A DNA stretch of 64,000 nucleotides, from positions 558,001 to 622,000 of the forward strand of contig NZ_JBFRBH010000001.1 in assembly GCF_040932485.1 (NCBI RefSeq), written 5' to 3'. This document shows, piece after piece, positions 60,948 through 64,000 of this stretch. This DNA comes from Gymnodinialimonas sp. 202GB13-11 (GTDB lineage: Bacteria; Pseudomonadota; Alphaproteobacteria; Rhodobacterales; Rhodobacteraceae). The notes under the pieces were generated by a model. The model did not search any database and was not told where the DNA came from. It saw only the letters and a program-made list of their open reading frames with translations. Positions within the stretch are counted from its first letter, which is position 1. The number at the start of each line of letters is the position of its first letter. The translations under genes were made by a program, and so were the position numbers.

Positions 60948-62839
60948 AGCTTGCGAACACGATTCCCGCGCACTCCCCGTGCGACCCCTATATGCCCCCC
61001 GAGGCCCCGCTGGCGCGCCCGATCCAGAACCTCAGCGCGCCCTATACGGACAAGACCGCGCCGGGTGTCGCCAAGACTCGCTCCTGGCTCTGGCGTCTGG
61101 CCACGTTCATTCCCGCCTTCGCCACCACATTCGCGCTGGTCGCGGCCTTCACCGACTGGTTCGCCATGGGCGGGCTAACGGGTTTCGAGATTGCGCTGAT
61201 CACCCTGATCGCGCTCACCTTCTTCTGGATTTCGCTCTCGGTCTCCACGGTTACTGTCGGCGTCGCCCGCCTGTTCCTGACACGCCCCGCCGCCGCGCCC
61301 GCCAGCGGCCCCAGCATGGATGTGGCCCTTCTGGTGCCTTGCTATAATGAGGTTCCATGGGACGTCTTCGGCAATGCCTGCGCGATGCTCGAACAGCTCG
61401 ATGCGCACCCGACCGACCACCGCTATACGCTGTTCATCCTGTCCGACACCCGGGATGAGGCGACCGCCGAGCAAGAGCTTCGCGCCTTTGCCACGCTGCG
61501 CACGCGCCTGCCGGATCACATTCGCCTCCACTACCGTCGCCGCGCGATGAACACCGATCGCAAGGTCGGCAACCTCGCCGATTGGGTCGAACGCTGGGGC
61601 GGCGCGCACGACGCGATGCTGGTGCTGGACGCCGACAGCCTGATGTCGGGCGAGGCCATTGTGGCGCTCACCGATGAGCTATCCGCAGACCCCTCCGCCG
61701 GCCTAATCCAATCGTTCCCTCAACTCTTTGGGGCCGAGACGGTCTTCGCCCGCGTGCAGCAATTTGCCTCCACGATCTATGGTGCTGTTCTGGCCGAGGG
61801 ACTCGCCACCTGGTCGGACCGCGAGGGCAATTACTGGGGCCATAACGCCATCATCCGCACGGCTGCTTTTGCCTCCTGCGCGGGCTTGCCGAAGATCAAA
61901 ACGATTACCGGCAAGGGCGCGCTGATCCTGTCGCATGACTTTGTCGAAGCGGGCCTTCTGCGCCGGGCGGGGTGGGGCGTCCGTTTCTCCCCCCGCATCA
62001 AGGGCAGTTACGAGGAAGTCCCCGCCACACTGATCGACTACGTGATCCGTGATCAGCGCTGGTGCCAGGGCAACCTGCAACATCTCAAATTGCTGGCCTC
62101 TCGTGGCTTCCACGGCGTTTCTCGCTTCCACCTCTTTCACGGTGCGGTCAGCTATCTGCTGTCGCCGATGTGGTTCCTGCTGCTGATGGTCTGGGCGCTG
62201 ATCGGCACGGGCGCGGAGCAAAACGTGATCCGCTATTTCTCGGGCCTGAACCCGCAAGTGCAATGGCCCGAGATGACGGTCGTGCATTCCTCGGCGCTTC
62301 TGATCTTTATGTACGGCATGTTGCTCGCCCCCAAAGCGCTCGGCGCGGCGGCGATTGGCGGCATCGGCCTGCGCGTGGCGGAACTGGGCGGCCCGGTTCG
62401 CTTTGCGGCGTCATTTGTCGCCGAATTGATCCTGTCCATCCTCTACGCGCCGATCCTGATGGTGCAGCAGACCCTGGCCGTTGCTCGCTCCATCCTCGGC
62501 CTCAAGGTCGACTGGAAACCACAGGCGCGGGCCGGCGGGCACTATTCGCTCTGGTCCATGCTAAAATTCCACTGGTTGGAGACGCTGGCGGGTGCGGGCC
62601 TTTTGGCCGGTATGGCGGGCGGCATCGTCTCGTTCTGGCTGCTGCCCATCGCGGTTTCGTTGGCACTGGCGGTGCCGCTCTCGGCGCTTTCCGGTCTTAA
62701 CCTCACCCGTTTCCGCGCCACCGCCCGCGCGCTCGGAACGCCTGAGGTCTACGCAGCCCCCGCCATCATCCGTGCCGCCAAAGCGCATAGGGCTGAACTG
62801 CGGGAAACGCTTGGTGATCTGCCTGAAGCAGCGGAGTAA
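60944..62839 (+). CDS. opgH: Periplasmic glucan glucosyltransferase OpgH
   Basis: A 631-residue inner-membrane GT2 enzyme that polymerises glucose from UDP-glucose. Two N-terminal helices (residues of about 50-112) precede the catalytic domain: LLVPCYNEVPWDVFGN, the LVLDADSLM DxD motif, GHNAIIRTAAF, LSHDFVEAGLLRRAGW and DQRWCQGNLQH (the QxxRW-type block). Several C-terminal membrane helices follow. It is shorter than E. coli OpgH (about 850), lacking most of the N-terminal extension. Last gene of the opg operon, convergent with the esterase gene 5 bp away. Confidence 0.95.
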   Translation: MKLANTIPAHSPCDPYMPPEAPLARPIQNLSAPYTDKTAPGVAKTRSWLWRLATFIPAFATTFALVAAFTDWFAMGGLTGFEIALITLIALTFFWISLSVSTVTVGVARLFLTRPAAAPASGPSMDVALLVPCYNEVPWDVFGNACAMLEQLDAHPTDHRYTLFILSDTRDEATAEQELRAFATLRTRLPDHIRLHYRRRAMNTDRKVGNLADWVERWGGAHDAMLVLDADSLMSGEAIVALTDELSADPSAGLIQSFPQLFGAETVFARVQQFASTIYGAVLAEGLATWSDREGNYWGHNAIIRTAAFASCAGLPKIKTITGKGALILSHDFVEAGLLRRAGWGVRFSPRIKGSYEEVPATLIDYVIRDQRWCQGNLQHLKLLASRGFHGVSRFHLFHGAVSYLLSPMWFLLLMVWALIGTGAEQNVIRYFSGLNPQVQWPEMTVVHSSALLIFMYGMLLAPKALGAAAIGGIGLRVAELGGPVRFAASFVAELILSILYAPILMVQQTLAVARSILGLKVDWKPQARAGGHYSLWSMLKFHWLETLAGAGLLAGMAGGIVSFWLLPIAVSLALAVPLSALSGLNLTRFRATARALGTPEVYAAPAIIRAAKAHRAELRETLGDLPEAAE

Positions 62840-62844
62840 CGGGC

Positions 62845-63675
62845 CTATTCCACCGGTAAGCCTTCGTACCAATCCAGCGCCAGATCAGCCCATCCGCGCG
62901 GCACCGCATGACCGCCGGGGAAGAGCGCAAAGGTCAGAGATCCGGCCTCGCACGACGTCCAGAACCGCTGCCAATAGAAGCCCTCATTGGTGATCTCGTC
63001 GGGCGCGGAGCGGTCACATCCGTTGGTCTCCCGCCAAATCTCCATGCCCGCAAACACGTCCCCTTGCCGCACCGCCCCATCGCGGAACACCCGGCCTTCA
63101 ATGGGCACGGTTCCATCCGTCCAGCCATGGGTGTGCAACACGTCCACCGGTCCCGCGCAGGCGTCGAGCGCAGGGTGCGGTCGCCAGAACGACCCGGCTA
63201 CGGGCGCATAGGCGCGCGCAATGTCCGGCGCGTCGCAGGCCAGGTAAGACGTCATCGACCCGCCGATGGAAAAGCCTGCAACAAGCACGTCATCGCGGTC
63301 GATCCCGTGGACCTCTGCGGCATGGCTCAGCACTTCTTCGAAATAGGCGGCCTCATCCCGCACCGGCTCAAACTCTGGATGGAACGACCAGGTTGAGCCA
63401 AACCGCGAGCCTTCGCGCTGCAAACCTTGCGGTCCTATCAACGCATAGCCCCGCGCGGTCACGGCCTCGCGCAGCATGTTCACCATGCCCTCGCCACGCC
63501 CGCCCGCACCATGCAGCATCATTAGCGCCGGAAAGGGACCGTCCCCCTCTGGCAGCGCGATGTGATACTGACCCATCGGCACTTCACAGGCACCTTCAAC
63601 GCCAGCGCAATCGGCAAGCGCAGGGGAAGCCGTCAGCAGCAAGCCAAGGGCCGTCACGGTTCTACGAACGATCAA
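62845..63675 (-). CDS. Secreted alpha/beta-hydrolase, polyhydroxybutyrate depolymerase-like
   Basis: A 276-residue protein with a signal peptide (VTALGLLLTASPALA before DCAGVEG). The nucleophile is Ser136 in GFSIGGS, followed by HTHGWTDGTVPIEG (acid) and FPGGHAVPRG (His), the LpqC/PHB-depolymerase-type arrangement. The hydrophobic polymer-binding domain of true PHB depolymerases is absent, so an ester or feruloyl-type substrate is equally possible. It overlaps the rhodanese gene by 14 bases. Confidence 0.87.
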   Translation of the reverse strand: MIVRRTVTALGLLLTASPALADCAGVEGACEVPMGQYHIALPEGDGPFPALMMLHGAGGRGEGMVNMLREAVTARGYALIGPQGLQREGSRFGSTWSFHPEFEPVRDEAAYFEEVLSHAAEVHGIDRDDVLVAGFSIGGSMTSYLACDAPDIARAYAPVAGSFWRPHPALDACAGPVDVLHTHGWTDGTVPIEGRVFRDGAVRQGDVFAGMEIWRETNGCDRSAPDEITNEGFYWQRFWTSCEAGSLTFALFPGGHAVPRGWADLALDWYEGLPVE

Positions 63676-64000
63676 GTGGCAATCCTTCCCTAATCCAGCC
63701 CGGCCCCGCGCCAGAGCCCAGCATGCCCTCCGGCACGTCGATAATATTGGTGAACCCGGCCTCCGTTAGCCGGTTGGTCAGCCGCGAAGACCGCACACCG
63801 CGCGCGCAGATCAGGGCAACCCGCGCATCCTGCGCACCGCCGGTCAGTTCCAGAAGAGCCTCTGTGAAATCATCGCGCCGCATGTCTAGCCGGTGCCCTG
63901 AGGCAGGCGAACCCGTCGCCTCCCATTCATCGGGCCGGCGAATGTCGATCAGCAGGATGTCCCGGGCATCGGCCAGCGCATGGGCCTCGCCCACGCTGAT
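63662..64000 (-). CDS. Rhodanese-like domain protein (5' end cut by window edge)
   Basis: The frame is open to base 64000; a GTG at 63994 is possible but the reading frame continues upstream, so the N-terminus may lie outside. The visible part is one rhodanese domain: ILLIDIRRPDEWEATG, an active-site Cys in LICARGVRSS, and TNIIDVPEGMLGS. It transfers sulfane sulfur or serves as a sulfur carrier. It precedes and overlaps the esterase gene on the same strand. Confidence 0.85.
   Translation of the reverse strand: MSVGEAHALADARDILLIDIRRPDEWEATGSPASGHRLDMRRDDFTEALLELTGGAQDARVALICARGVRSSRLTNRLTEAGFTNIIDVPEGMLGSGAGPGWIREGLPLDRS

Noticed and set aside
1-64000. CRISPR array, prophage or insertion sequence
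   Set aside because: No regularly spaced repeats, phage structural genes or transposase were seen on either strand.

Overview
The window reads as a chromosomal segment of an alphaproteobacterium of the Rhodobacterales (Roseobacter group). This is inferred from GC-rich sequence, many 1-8 bp gene overlaps, a PopZ-like protein, DUF6280- and DUF2927-type proteins, a GAF-containing PtsP and single MerR/IclR regulators of familiar roseobacter type. No search was possible, so the genus is left open. No prophage, transposase, integrase or CRISPR array was seen.

Layout. (1) 1-12.7 kb, minus strand: two dense surface-carbohydrate operons. The first (4713 to 1) has five consecutive glycosyltransferases and runs off the window. 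The second (12724 to 6412) has a glycosyltransferase-methyltransferase fusion, two unrecognised proteins and a sulfatase with a C-terminal RTX calcium-binding domain. An orphan DUF4274 gene and a stretch rich in inverted repeats lie between them. (2) 12.8-30 kb, mostly housekeeping: BASS transporter and acyl-CoA ligase, an IclR regulator with its own operator, HPPD, xylulokinase, a CueR-controlled copper ATPase with cueR, tRNA-Cys, MscS, a PCMT-like methyltransferase, TolC, a PopZ-like protein and PtsP. (3) 30-39.3 kb: LysE exporter, a DUF2269/SDR/MTA-phosphorylase operon, a lipoprotein, SulP transporter, acetyltransferases, flavin reductase, DUF2927 protein, Apt and tRNA-Leu(UAA).

(4) 39.4-50 kb: a polysaccharide island between tRNA-Leu and gnd, with two divergent operons. 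The leftward one encodes a GT-C-like membrane protein, a UPF0104/flippase-like protein, a polyprenyl-phosphate-type GT2, and homologues of DprE1 and DprE2. Together they look like a lipid-linked sugar epimerisation and transfer pathway. The rightward one encodes RfbF, RfbG, a 3,5-epimerase, a sugar C-methyltransferase and a reductase, expected to make a CDP-activated C-methyl-branched 6-deoxyhexose. (5) 50-64 kb: gnd, DUF6280 protein, EF-P, rhomboid protease, a ThDP enzyme overlapping a CaiB-type CoA-transferase, a TPR protein, an opgC-opgG-opgH operon for osmoregulated periplasmic glucans, an esterase and a rhodanese cut by the window end.

The unifying theme is the cell envelope: three separate glycan systems (the sulfatase/GT region, the lipid-linked and CDP-sugar island, and periplasmic glucans) lie within 64 kb. 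The strongest candidates for something undescribed are the DprE1/DprE2-type operon that has a DPM-like GT2 and lacks UbiA, and the RTX-sulfatase operon.
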